This document shows positions 8,146 through 16,428 of a stretch of 38,821 bases of DNA, in pieces. The stretch is from Methylococcaceae bacterium (GTDB lineage: Bacteria > Pseudomonadota > Gammaproteobacteria > Methylococcales > Methylomonadaceae). The stretch lies in assembly GCA_006844585.1 (NCBI GenBank), contig SPJM01000190.1, positions 14,171 to 52,991 on the forward strand, read 5' to 3'. Below the pieces are notes generated by a model. It was not told the DNA's origin. It worked only from the letters and a program-made list of their open reading frames with translations, and did not search any database. The translations under genes and the position numbers were made by a program. Every line of letters begins with the position of its first letter. Position 1 is the stretch's first letter.

Positions 8146-8159
8146 AAAATGATGATTTA
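8146..8159. repeat. 14-bp direct repeat, right of ABC export operon
   Basis: Second copy of AAAATGATGATTTA, in the 58-base gap between the divergent adaptor gene and hemW. See the copy at 3841-3854. Confidence 0.6.
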
Positions 8160-8185
8160 AGACTGAATTTTGCCTGAAGAATTTT

Positions 8186-9337
8186 ATGGTGACAGATTTT
8201 TCCCCGGCTTTAGGGCTGTATATACATATTCCCTGGTGCGTAAAAAAATGCCCATATTGTGATTTTAATTCCCATGCAGCAGACGGCGATATTCAGGAAA
8301 TGCTTTATGTGGATGCCTTATTAAATGATTTACAACAGGATTTGAATCAATTTTTTTCGGCTGTTAATAAACCGAAGATCGATAGTATTTTTATTGGCGG
8401 CGGTACGCCCAGTTTGTTATCGCCTGAAGCTTATCGGCGTTTATTTGAAGGACTTCGAGACCACTTATTATTGGCGGATGGATTGGAAATAACGCTAGAA
8501 GCAAATCCGGGGACTTTTGAAAGCGCAAAATTTGCCGAATTTAACGCTCTGGGCATTAATCGATTATCAATAGGCGTACAGAGTTTCAATGATGATCATT
8601 TGCAGCAATTAGGGCGCATTCATAATGCGGAAGAAGCTGAGCGAGCGGTGGAGATTGCTTTTCAAGCCGGTTTCAGCAATATCAATGTGGATTTAATGTT
8701 TGGGTTACCTGAACAAAGCGTCAGTGATGCATTAATGGATATTGAGCGCGCCGTTGCATTAAAACCTGGTCATATCTCTTTTTATCAATTAACCATGGAG
8801 CCTAATACTTGGTTTTATAAATTTCCGCCGTCTTTGCCGGAAGATGATGAGATTTTCAATATGCAGGCGGTTTGTCAGGAAAAATTGGCCGAACAGGGAT
8901 ATTTACAATACGAAATTTCGGCTTATGCCCAAAATCAACAATATTGCCGACATAATCTCAATTATTGGCAATTCGGCGATTATTTAGGAATAGGCGCCGG
9001 GGCGCATGGAAAATTGTCATTACCGGATGGCGAGGGAATAATTAGAACCCTAAAGCATAAAAACCCGCTTCAATATCAGCAAGACCAGGCGACGAAAGTC
9101 AACCATATTGAAGATCGGCAATTACCGTTGGAATTTTTGATGAATCAACTGCGTTTGAAAAAAGGATTTCACTTGAATCATTTTTGTTTAATGACAGGGT
9201 TGAAAAAGTCCCGTTTAGAACCGGCGTTAACTGACTGCATTGAGGAGGGCTTATTGGTGAAGAATAATGAAAGGATTGTTTGTTCCGAACGAGGTTGGTA
9301 TTTTCTGGACGAAATTTTGCAAAGATTCTTAGTATAA
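8186..9337 (+). CDS. hemW: Radical SAM heme chaperone HemW
   Basis: 383 residues. The radical SAM cluster motif is C18-x3-C22-x2-C25 in IPWCVKKCPYCDFNSH, with the F-N-S-H continuation that marks the HemW/coproporphyrinogen-III-oxidase-like family. GGGTPS (about 72-77) and ITLEANPGTFE follow, then the HemW C-terminal domain, ending in a winged-helix-like segment. HemW lacks the extra cysteine of true HemN and is known as a heme-binding chaperone delivering heme to membrane respiratory proteins. Length and motifs agree with HemW and not HemN. It is transcribed divergently from the ABC operon. An organism with many cytochromes c would need it. Confidence 0.93.
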   Translation: MVTDFSPALGLYIHIPWCVKKCPYCDFNSHAADGDIQEMLYVDALLNDLQQDLNQFFSAVNKPKIDSIFIGGGTPSLLSPEAYRRLFEGLRDHLLLADGLEITLEANPGTFESAKFAEFNALGINRLSIGVQSFNDDHLQQLGRIHNAEEAERAVEIAFQAGFSNINVDLMFGLPEQSVSDALMDIERAVALKPGHISFYQLTMEPNTWFYKFPPSLPEDDEIFNMQAVCQEKLAEQGYLQYEISAYAQNQQYCRHNLNYWQFGDYLGIGAGAHGKLSLPDGEGIIRTLKHKNPLQYQQDQATKVNHIEDRQLPLEFLMNQLRLKKGFHLNHFCLMTGLKKSRLEPALTDCIEEGLLVKNNERIVCSERGWYFLDEILQRFLV

Positions 9338-9455
9338 TGCGCTTGCTGGAGTTATTCACTAAGAGCTCAATGTTATACTGTCTTTTTTAAAATAAATATT
9401 CTAATTATCAATGTGTTAGCGGTTTAGTCGCTATTCGCGCCTTTTGGATTTATTC

Positions 9456-10097
9456 ATGCAAGCATATCAACAACAATTTATTCAGTTCGCTTTGGATTGC
9501 GGAGTTTTGAAATTCGGCGAATTTCAATTGAAGTCAGGCCGGGTCAGTCCCTATTTTTTTAACACCGGTTTGTTTAATACCGGCGCACAACTTGATAAAC
9601 TAGGATCATTCTATGCGCAAGCATTGGCGGCGTCCCGATTGCAGGTTGATGTGCTATATGGTCCCGCGTATAAAGGGATCCCGTTGGTCAGCGCGGCGTC
9701 CATTGCGTATTCAAGGCTGGAAAAAGATATACCTTTTGCTTTTAATCGAAAAGAATCTAAAGATCATGGCGAAGGCGGCGTGATTGTCGGCTTTCCTTTG
9801 CAAGGTAAAGTGTTGATTTTAGATGATGTGATTACCGCCGGCACCTCCGTGCGAGAATCCGTAAAAATTATTAAGGATGCCGGGGCAGAGCCTGTTGGCG
9901 TATTGATTGCTTTAGACAGACAAGAGAAAGGTCAGAATGTGCTTTCTGCTGTGCAGGAAGTAGAGCAAAGCTACCAAATTCCGGTTATACCGATAATTTC
10001 ATTAGCGGAAATCATTGAATTTTTAAAGATAAATCAGGATACATCTGCGGAAAAATTGAGAATTATCGAACAATATCGTCAAGAATATGGAATTTGA
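9456..10097 (+). CDS. pyrE: Orotate phosphoribosyltransferase
   Basis: 213 residues from ATG 9456, equal to E. coli PyrE; the in-frame TTG at 9444 would add four residues not found in the family. It begins MQAYQQQFIQFALDCGVLKF, and carries LKSGRVSPYFFN (near 25-37), YGPAYKGIPL (near 67-76) and the PRPP-binding signature VLILDDVITAGTS (near 117-129). Reaction: orotate plus PRPP gives OMP, the fifth step of UMP synthesis; cytoplasmic. A TATACT hexamer near 9374 may be part of its promoter, without a good -35. Confidence 0.97.
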   Translation: MQAYQQQFIQFALDCGVLKFGEFQLKSGRVSPYFFNTGLFNTGAQLDKLGSFYAQALAASRLQVDVLYGPAYKGIPLVSAASIAYSRLEKDIPFAFNRKESKDHGEGGVIVGFPLQGKVLILDDVITAGTSVRESVKIIKDAGAEPVGVLIALDRQEKGQNVLSAVQEVEQSYQIPVIPIISLAEIIEFLKINQDTSAEKLRIIEQYRQEYGI

Positions 10098-10216
10098 GTA
10101 AAAATTCTCACATCGTTACTGATTTTTTGGTCTACAATATTTGTGTATGCTTCAAGCGGCTATTGTTCTAGATGAGAAATAATATTTATCAAAGCGAACT
10201 AAGGAACGTGAATTTT

Positions 10217-10392
10217 ATAACATCCGAAACTGACTTGTCTTTCTGTCCATCTTCGGTGTTGCGGAAACATTTACATAGCTTGCTATGCGTTTGTTTCCGC
10301 GACTCGGCAACTGCTCCATGCGTTGCTCTACCTCCTGCATCCTTGCAGTCGTTGAATATGAACAGAAAACCTGCGCTGGTTTCGGATGTTAT
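10217..10392. repeat. 176-bp element bounded by 14-bp perfect inverted repeats
   Basis: ATAACATCCGAAAC at 10217-10230 is the exact reverse complement of GTTTCGGATGTTAT at 10379-10392. Between them lie at least two hairpins (10261-10300, and CTGCA-tcct-TGCAG near 10337-10350) and no transposase. This is the form of a non-autonomous mobile element (MITE) or a large structured intergenic repeat. It is flanked by T-rich bases on both sides (possible short TTT duplication). It fills most of the 343-base gap between pyrE and the GTPase gene. The weak open frames across it on both strands are probably by-products. Confidence 0.65.
10261..10300. other. 40-base two-stem hairpin inside the 176-bp element
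   Basis: GCGGAAACA (10261-10269) pairs with TGTTTCCGC (10292-10300), and inside it CATAGC (10274-10279) pairs with GCTATG (10282-10287) across a two-base gap; a 4 by 4 internal loop separates the stems. Both stems are perfect. There is no T-run after it, so it is not an ordinary terminator. Confidence 0.75.
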
Positions 10393-10440
10393 TTTACCCC
10401 CGTTCCTGAACAAGATTAAGTGATCAGATAAAGGCGTGCC

Positions 10441-12393
10441 ATGAGGAATCTGGAATTCAAAGAACAACTGCATGAATATTCACAATGGCGTGAAGATATT
10501 GTTCAGGCCATTGAAATGTTTAGGGAGTGGCGCGGCCGTTATAAATTTAATGACCCGCAAAGCACCGAAAAATTACTCAGCATCATGAGTAATTTACAAT
10601 CCGACCAGATTACCTTGGCGTTCGCCGCTGAATTTTCCAGAGGTAAAACCGAACTCATTAATGCTTTGTTTTTTGCCGATACCGGGGTCAGGCTACTGCC
10701 TTCTTCACCGGGTAGAACGACCATGTCGCCGACGGAGATCTTTTGGGATGAAGAAGGCGGCAGTTATATTCGTTTATTGAATATAGAGAGTCGGTTAGAA
10801 GATATTTCCTTAATGGAGCATAAACAAAATCCGGATCGTTGGACTCAGGTCGATTTGGATTGCGAATCGCCTACCCAAATGCAAAAAGCTTTTAAAGAGC
10901 TGGTGGCGACCAAGCGCGTTTCCCGAAAAATGGCTGAAGATCTGGGGCTGTGGAGTGAACGTGAAGCGGCTGAGCAAGGCATAGTCAATCCCGATTCTGT
11001 TGAAATTCCTTGTTGGCGGCATGCTTTGATCAGTTTTCCGCAAACCTTGTTGAAAGAAGGCTTATGTATTTTGGATACGCCGGGCTTAAACGCTTTGGGA
11101 AGCGAGCCGGAATTGACGCTTAGTATGTTGCCGAATGCTCAAGCGATAATTTTTGTTTTGGCGGCCGATACCGGGGTGACTAAAAGCGATATGGAAATGT
11201 GGAAAAACCATGTTAATGTTTCCAGAGGCGCGAATAAACAAGGTTTGGCTGTGGTGATGAATAAAATCGATTCCATGTGGGACGATTTGGCGGGCGAAGA
11301 CGGTTATGAAGAGTCTATCGAAAAGCAGATTAAATCGTCAGCGGATATATTGGGATTGGATAAATCGCGTATTTTTCCGGTTTCCGCGAAGCAGGGTTTG
11401 TTGGCGAAAGTGAAATCAGACAATGATTTGTTGGGAAAAAGTCGCTTGAATCTGTTGGAGCATTATTTATCCGAGGATATATTAAAGCAGCGACGTCAGA
11501 TTTTGATGGATATTGTACAGAAAGATATCGGCTTTTTGGTCAATGAGTCGGTTGGCGTTTGTGATACCCGCCTGGAAAGTCTCGCCATGCAATTGGACGA
11601 GTTTCAAAAAGTCGATTTTGAAAACCAGGAAATGACCGGCAAATTGATGGCGGAAGCCAGGGATCAACAAAGCGCTTATCAAGCTAATGTAGAGAATTTT
11701 CAAGCCAGTCGTAAAGTATTCAGTGTGCAGGCGAAGATGCTGATTGACTCTTTCGCCAAAGATAAAGTTGATGATGTTATTCGCTCGGCAAGAATGGAAA
11801 TGAAAAAGAGTCTGACCACATACGGTATGAAGCAAAATATTCGTAAGTTATTTGATGATTTGCGCGATTTATTGCAGGAGTCGGTGGATATGTCTAATGA
11901 AACTCGCCGACTGGTTAAAGCCATCCATAAGAAATTCCGTGATGAATATGGGTTTAAAGAAATAGAGCCGAAATTTTTCTCAATTAAGCAATACCAATTT
12001 GAATTAGAACAGATTTTTGAAGAAGGCGAGGCTTTTCGCAACAGTACAAAAACGACTATGACCGAGCAGAGCTTGGTTATCAATAAACTCTATAGCACTT
12101 TGATTTTTAATGCCCGCGATGTTTTAAACAGAGCGCACGAAGAAGCCGTTTCCTGGAGTGGTACGGTTTTGACGCCATTGATGCATCAGATTAAAAATCA
12201 TAAAAAACAAATTGAAAGTAGATTGCAGATGCTGCGCAAAATTAATGAGTCTAAAGGCGATGTGACGGAAAATATTGCCCAACTGGAGCATGAGTTAAAA
12301 TTATTAACGCAGCAGCGCAAAGAATTGAATTTAATTGTTAAAAATTTGCAGTATGAAGAGGATGTGCTAGAGGATGAAGCTGTTGTAAGTTAA
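10441..12393 (+). CDS. Dynamin-family (bacterial) large GTPase
   Basis: 650 residues. The G1 P-loop is AEFSRGKT (about 63-70; the first position is Ala, as allowed in some P-loops), switch threonines follow in PGRTTMSPTEI, G3 is DTPGLNAL (about 212) and G4 is NKID (about 273-276). This arrangement, with EFSRGKTELINALF, is that of bacterial dynamin-like proteins. The C-terminal half (about 350-650) is helical with long charged coiled-coil segments, ending in a heptad-like tail. Role by family: GTP-driven membrane binding or remodelling; no specific process can be assigned. No membrane helix is obvious. It stands alone, 21 bases from the convergent trmB end. The upstream 176-bp element may affect its expression. 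Confidence 0.85.
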   Translation: MRNLEFKEQLHEYSQWREDIVQAIEMFREWRGRYKFNDPQSTEKLLSIMSNLQSDQITLAFAAEFSRGKTELINALFFADTGVRLLPSSPGRTTMSPTEIFWDEEGGSYIRLLNIESRLEDISLMEHKQNPDRWTQVDLDCESPTQMQKAFKELVATKRVSRKMAEDLGLWSEREAAEQGIVNPDSVEIPCWRHALISFPQTLLKEGLCILDTPGLNALGSEPELTLSMLPNAQAIIFVLAADTGVTKSDMEMWKNHVNVSRGANKQGLAVVMNKIDSMWDDLAGEDGYEESIEKQIKSSADILGLDKSRIFPVSAKQGLLAKVKSDNDLLGKSRLNLLEHYLSEDILKQRRQILMDIVQKDIGFLVNESVGVCDTRLESLAMQLDEFQKVDFENQEMTGKLMAEARDQQSAYQANVENFQASRKVFSVQAKMLIDSFAKDKVDDVIRSARMEMKKSLTTYGMKQNIRKLFDDLRDLLQESVDMSNETRRLVKAIHKKFRDEYGFKEIEPKFFSIKQYQFELEQIFEEGEAFRNSTKTTMTEQSLVINKLYSTLIFNARDVLNRAHEEAVSWSGTVLTPLMHQIKNHKKQIESRLQMLRKINESKGDVTENIAQLEHELKLLTQQRKELNLIVKNLQYEEDVLEDEAVVS

Positions 12394-12414
12394 AGCTCAA
12401 ACGGCGCAAGTTCT

Positions 12415-13104
12415 TTAAATCTTGTTGAAAATCAAGTCCCACACCCCGTGACCCAGGCGCAATCCGCGCTTTTCAAATTTAGTGAGCGGGCGGTAGTCGG
12501 GTCTCTCGCAAAAGTCCTCGGTAACACTTTGGTTTTTCAGTTGATTGTTGGCTGAGAGAACTTTTAGCATGGCGCCTGCATAGTGCTCCCAGTCGGTGGC
12601 TGCGTGAAAATAGCCGCCTGTGATTAGCTTTTTATTCAATAATTCCATAAACGAAGGCCGAACGATGCGACGTTTGTGGTGCTTTCTTTTATGCCATGGG
12701 TCAGGGAAAAACAAATGAATGCCGCTTAAGCTATTGTCAGTAATATGTTTTTCTAACACTTCTATGGCGTCATGATGATAAATGCGCACATTATTAATGT
12801 TTTTTTGAGCCAGCAACATCATTAAATGTCCGACGCCAGGCCGGTGTACTTCGATACCGAGATAATTATTTTGTGGGTTGTTTTCCGCCATAGTCGCCAG
12901 CGCTTCACCATTCCCAAAACCGATTTCAACAATCAGCGGCGCATAATTCGGGTAGACCTGTTCGGGTTCAAATTTTTGTTGCGGATCCAGGCAATATTTA
13001 TCCCAGTGCTGCTCCAATGCGGTTTTTTGGCCGACCGTTGCGCGGCCTTGCCGACGAATATAGCTGCGGATTTTGGAAGGGTCTATTCTTTCTGTTGTTT
13101 TCAT
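12415..13104 (-). CDS. trmB: tRNA (guanine-N7-)-methyltransferase
   Basis: 229 residues. The SAM-binding motif VEIGFGNGEALA is near 59-70, NYLGIEVHRPGVG near 84-96, and the catalytic/tRNA-binding signature FFPDPWHKRKHHKRRIV near 131-147. The N-terminal RSYIRRQGRAT is also typical. Reaction: methylates N7 of G46 in the variable loop of tRNAs, using S-adenosylmethionine. It follows thiSG on the same strand after a 187-base gap containing a perfect hairpin; a thiG-trmB order is common in gammaproteobacteria. Confidence 0.96.
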   Translation of the reverse strand: MKTTERIDPSKIRSYIRRQGRATVGQKTALEQHWDKYCLDPQQKFEPEQVYPNYAPLIVEIGFGNGEALATMAENNPQNNYLGIEVHRPGVGHLMMLLAQKNINNVRIYHHDAIEVLEKHITDNSLSGIHLFFPDPWHKRKHHKRRIVRPSFMELLNKKLITGGYFHAATDWEHYAGAMLKVLSANNQLKNQSVTEDFCERPDYRPLTKFEKRGLRLGHGVWDLIFNKI

Positions 13105-13182
13105 TACTTTAATAACTGCTAATTCAGAGCGTTATTGAAATACAGAGATTAATCAAGTCGCCTTATTGGCGTGGGACGATGC

Positions 13183-13224
13183 AAATCAGATTTTCCTCAG
13201 ACCTAAGTATGGAAAATCTGATTT
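13183..13224. other. Perfect 14-bp inverted repeat between thiSG and trmB
   Basis: AAATCAGATTTTCC (13183-13196) and GGAAAATCTGATTT (13211-13224) are exact reverse complements around a 14-base loop. There is no U-tract on either strand, so a classic intrinsic terminator is unlikely. It could act as an mRNA processing or attenuation hairpin, a protein-binding palindrome, or be a copy of a dispersed repeat. Confidence 0.6.
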
Positions 13225-13291
13225 ATGGTGTACGTCAAATCAATATTGGCTGGTTTTGTAAACAGTATTCGAGATAATACTGAAAATTTGC

Positions 13292-14269
13292 CTATAAAAA
13301 CAAACCGTCAATTGGCGATGAAGCCGAAGCAAAGCGCTTGCGCGGCATGCGCCCGGCCAAAAATGCCTCGCGCCCCGCCTGAATGCCTTTTTTCATGGCC
13401 GAGGCCATTAAAACAGGATCGTTAGCTGCAGCAATAGCTGTATTCATCAATACGCCGTCGCATCCCAGCTCCATTGCAATGGCGGCGTCTGAAGCGGTGC
13501 CGACGCCGGCGTCTACCAAAATGGGTACATTGGCGTTTTCAATAATGGTTAGAATATTGTAAGGGTTGCGGATGCCGAGGCCGGAGCCGATAGGCGCAGC
13601 TAAAGGCATAACCGCGACACAACCGATTTCTTCTAATCTTTTCGCAGCGATCGGGTCGTCATTGGTGTAAACCATGACATCAAAGCCGTCTTTAACCAGT
13701 TGTTCCGCCGCGCCGAAAGTTTCCGCGACATTGGGAAATAAAGTCTTTTGATCGGCTAAAACTTCCAATTTGACCAAATTATGACCACCCAGTAATTCTC
13801 TGCCCAGGCGGCAGGTTCTGACTGCATCCTCAGTGGTATAGCAACCGGCGGTATTAGGTAATATGGTATATTTGTCCGGCGATATGACATCCAGTAAATT
13901 AGGTTCATCGGCATTTTGTCCGATATTGGTGCGGCGAATGGCGACCGTAACAATTTCTGCGCCGCTTTTTTCAATCGCCATGCGGGTTTCTTCCATGTCT
14001 TTATATTTGCCGGTGCCGACTAATAAACGTGATGTGTACTGTTTGTCGGCGATGGCGAAAAAGTCATCTTGACCGCCGCCTATTGCCTGAACGATTTCTA
14101 GGCGGTCATTTTCTTCCAATTGTTGCGTTGCATGTTGATTGAAAGGCAAAATTTCTTTATTGAGTTCCACGGCAATACGTTTGCCGGATAATCCCATGTC
14201 GGCGATGACATCGGCGACTGCGGAGTTTTCGCGATATTCTTTGCTTTCCCCGTTAATTAAAATCTTCAT
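13292..14269 (-). CDS. thiSG: Fused ThiS sulfur carrier and ThiG thiazole synthase
   Basis: 325 residues in one uninterrupted frame. Residues 1-67 are Thi[13 protein letters not shown] at the start and [11 protein letters not shown] at its end, where free ThiS would stop at Gly-Gly. ThiG follows from about 70 ([20 protein letters not shown]), with the Schiff-base lysine in NLVKLEVL, and [26 protein letters not shown] near the C-terminus. Reaction: condenses 1-deoxyxylulose 5-phosphate, dehydroglycine and ThiS-borne sulfur to the thiazole of thiamin. Fusions of this length are known (bifunctional ThiS/ThiG family, first seen in methylotrophs such as Methylococcus). Start overlaps the aroG stop by four bases. 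How the internal GGG is activated is unresolved. Confidence 0.95.
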   Translation of the reverse strand: MKILINGESKEYRENSAVADVIADMGLSGKRIAVELNKEILPFNQHATQQLEENDRLEIVQAIGGGQDDFFAIADKQYTSRLLVGTGKYKDMEETRMAIEKSGAEIVTVAIRRTNIGQNADEPNLLDVISPDKYTILPNTAGCYTTEDAVRTCRLGRELLGGHNLVKLEVLADQKTLFPNVAETFGAAEQLVKDGFDVMVYTNDDPIAAKRLEEIGCVAVMPLAAPIGSGLGIRNPYNILTIIENANVPILVDAGVGTASDAAIAMELGCDGVLMNTAIAAANDPVLMASAMKKGIQAGREAFLAGRMPRKRFASASSPIDGLFL

Positions 14270-15354
14270 TCTTCCACTCTGTTTTTTTCATTAACTGTGC
14301 GGCGCTTACGAACGCATGCAGCCAGGTTATTTAATAAATCGGCGGTATCTTCCCATGCCAGGCAGCTGTCGGTGATGCTTTGCCCATATACCAAAGCTTT
14401 GCCGTCAACAATGTCCTGGCGACCGGCTTTCAAATGACTTTCGACCATCGCGCCGATGATGCGGTTATCGCCTTGGGCGATTTGATCTCCGACATCTTCC
14501 GCCACCACTAATTGGCGTTGATACTGTTTTAAGCTGTTGGCATGACTGAAATCAATCATGATTTTTTGAGCCACACCGGCGTTTTGTAAGCCTTCCGCTA
14601 CTTTTTCCACATTCACGGCGTCATAATTCGGCGCATCATTGCCGCCGCGTAAAATGATATGCGCATCTTCATTGCCGGTGGTGGAGAAGATGGCTGATTT
14701 TCCTTCTTTGGTGACTGATAAAAAGTGATGCGGACTCATCGCAGCGCCGATGGCATCAATGGCGATGCGGGTTGAGCCGTCTGTCGCATTTTTGAAGCCT
14801 ACCGCGCAAGACATGCCGGACGCCAGTTCTCTATGGACTTGGCTTTCCGTCGTTCTAGCGCCGATTGCCCCCCAGGAAATTAAATCCGATACATATTGAG
14901 GAGTAATCAAGTCCAGGTATTCAGTGGCGGCGGGAATGCCCATGTTGTTAATATCCAACAAGAGTTGTCTCGCTATGCGCAGGCCTTTGTTGATATTAAA
15001 ACTTGAGTTCAAGTCAGGATCGTTGATCAAACCTTTCCAGCCGACGGTGGTGCGGGGTTTTTCAAAATAAACCCGCATCACGATCATTAGCTCATCTTTC
15101 AATTGGTCTTTTGCTGTTTTCAGCTTTTGCGCATATTCGATAGCCGCTTGGGTATCATGGATTGAGCATGGGCCGACGATTACCAACAAGCGGTCATCCT
15201 CACCGCAAAGGATATTATGGATTTCGCCTCGGGCTTGCAGCGTGGTTTGGATGGATTGTTCCGTCATCGGAATTTCATCATGAATTTGTACGGGAGGCGT
15301 AACTTCCTGAGTACCGCAAATTCTTAAATCATCGGTGTTATCTTTACTGACCAT
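14266..15354 (-). CDS. aroG: 3-deoxy-7-phosphoheptulonate (DAHP) synthase, AroFGH type
   Basis: 362 residues, class I alpha DAHP synthase. Motifs seen: [10 protein letters not shown] (near 59-68), [20 protein letters not shown] (near 94-113), [31 protein letters not shown] and MIDFSHANS. Reaction: phosphoenolpyruvate plus erythrose 4-phosphate gives DAHP, the first step of aromatic amino-acid synthesis. The N-terminal extension (about 1-45) is that of the feedback-regulated E. coli type; which amino acid inhibits it cannot be said. Unusually it is the upstream gene of a thiSG operon, with a four-base overlap. The 279-base gap before the divergent TonB operon must hold both promoters. Confidence 0.96.
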   Translation of the reverse strand: MVSKDNTDDLRICGTQEVTPPVQIHDEIPMTEQSIQTTLQARGEIHNILCGEDDRLLVIVGPCSIHDTQAAIEYAQKLKTAKDQLKDELMIVMRVYFEKPRTTVGWKGLINDPDLNSSFNINKGLRIARQLLLDINNMGIPAATEYLDLITPQYVSDLISWGAIGARTTESQVHRELASGMSCAVGFKNATDGSTRIAIDAIGAAMSPHHFLSVTKEGKSAIFSTTGNEDAHIILRGGNDAPNYDAVNVEKVAEGLQNAGVAQKIMIDFSHANSLKQYQRQLVVAEDVGDQIAQGDNRIIGAMVESHLKAGRQDIVDGKALVYGQSITDSCLAWEDTADLLNNLAACVRKRRTVNEKNRVEE

Positions 15355-15606
15355 GAGTGTGAAATATCAGTTATTATTTGGAAAATTATATTAAGCCTGT
15401 TATTTTAACTGTTTTGGCAAATGAATGTTATCAATATGTGATGCATGGAAGGCTTTATGTTAGTGTTTCTGGGCGGAAAGGATGTCAAACTTTTCATCTG
15501 TAGGGACGAAAAAACCGTTTCAATCAGTTTCTTCCATAGCGATCAACGTGTAAGATGACAATCTTGTAATTATTGCGTCACTGAATTGTTGGCCTTCGTT
15601 TGTTAA

Positions 15607-15615
15607 TGTGATAAT
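15607..15615 (+). promoter_or_regulatory. Possible extended -10 promoter of the TonB operon
   Basis: TGTGATAAT at 15607-15615 combines an extended TG with GATAAT (five of six consensus), 19 bases before the first ATG. No good -35 box is 17 bases upstream and no convincing Fur box was seen in the 279-base gap (15355-15633). Confidence 0.25.
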
Positions 15616-15633
15616 GGACTTTAGAAAATTTTA

Positions 15634-16428
15634 ATGATGATGCGATCGACTAATTTAGCAAATACGCCTAAAGCTTGGCCGCTGGCGGCCCTGTTGGCAA
15701 TCGGTTCTTTTTCCGGTTCGGCTTATTCCGAACCTTTGTCGCAAGCTATTAAAGTGGATTCTTCCACTAACAGCGCGGCGATAAAATCACAAAGAAAAAT
15801 TGATGCGCTCAGCGATAAAACCCGCAAAATGTTGGATCAATATCGCTCCGCCACCCATCAGGCGGAAAGTTTGGCGACTTATAATCAACACTTGCAGGAT
15901 TTGCTCAATTCGCAAGAATTGGAAAAGCAATCTTTACAGCAACAATTGACGGAAATAGAAACGACGCAAAGGGAAATTGTACCGTTAATTCTTAAGATGC
16001 TGGATAGTCTGGAGCAATTTGTGCGTCTGGATTTGCCCTTTTTGCCGGAGGAGCGTCGGCAACGCATCGATAAGCTTAAGTTGATGGTTAAAAGAGCAGA
16101 TGTCAGTAATGCTGAGAAATATCGCCGAATATTGGAGGCTTTCCAAATTGAAAATGAATATGGGAATACCATCGAATCCTATCGGGCGGAATTAGAAATT
16201 GATAGTGTCAAAAATTCAGTCGACTTTTTGAGATTAGGACGGGTTGCTTTGTATTTTCAGCGTTTGGATGGCAGTGAAACCGGCTTTTGGGATAAAGAAA
16301 GCAAACAATGGCGGACTTTGCCCGTTGAATATCGTAATCCTGTTCGACAGGGTTTGCGCATTGCTCGCAAAGAAGCTGCGCCTGATTTATTAATATTGCC
16401 GATTCCGGCGGCGGAGGCGGCAAAATGA
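15634..16428 (+). CDS. DUF3450 periplasmic coiled-coil protein of TonB2-type system
   Basis: 264 residues. A signal peptide covers about 1-32 (WPLAALLAIGSFSGSAYS). Then a coiled coil (about 55-115, KTRKMLDQYRSATHQAES and on) and the DUF3450 pattern DLPFLPEERRQRIDKLKLMV, VDFLRLGRVALYFQRLDG and W-x-x-L-P-x-x-Y. DUF3450 proteins are encoded first in TonB2/TtpC operons of Vibrio and relatives and are thought to be periplasmic partners of the TolQ-like protein. Overlaps the next gene by four bases. Three consecutive ATGs start the frame; the first is given. Confidence 0.9.
   Translation: MMMRSTNLANTPKAWPLAALLAIGSFSGSAYSEPLSQAIKVDSSTNSAAIKSQRKIDALSDKTRKMLDQYRSATHQAESLATYNQHLQDLLNSQELEKQSLQQQLTEIETTQREIVPLILKMLDSLEQFVRLDLPFLPEERRQRIDKLKLMVKRADVSNAEKYRRILEAFQIENEYGNTIESYRAELEIDSVKNSVDFLRLGRVALYFQRLDGSETGFWDKESKQWRTLPVEYRNPVRQGLRIARKEAAPDLLILPIPAAEAAK

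Noticed and set aside
10172-10473. Opposed open frames of 83 and 94 codons between pyrE and the GTPase gene
   Set aside because: Both run across the 176-bp inverted-repeat element and its hairpins, have no ribosome site, and look like chance frames of a structured repeat.
11482-12083. Long minus-strand open frames within the GTPase gene
   Set aside because: Shadows of the GTPase reading frame, with no independent signals.
13183-13224. Rho-independent terminator of thiSG
   Set aside because: The stem is perfect, but no T-tract follows on the transcribed strand.
13292-14269. Frameshift or sequencing error joining thiS and thiG
   Set aside because: The joined length and junction agree with known ThiS/ThiG fusion proteins of methylotrophs, and both domains are complete.
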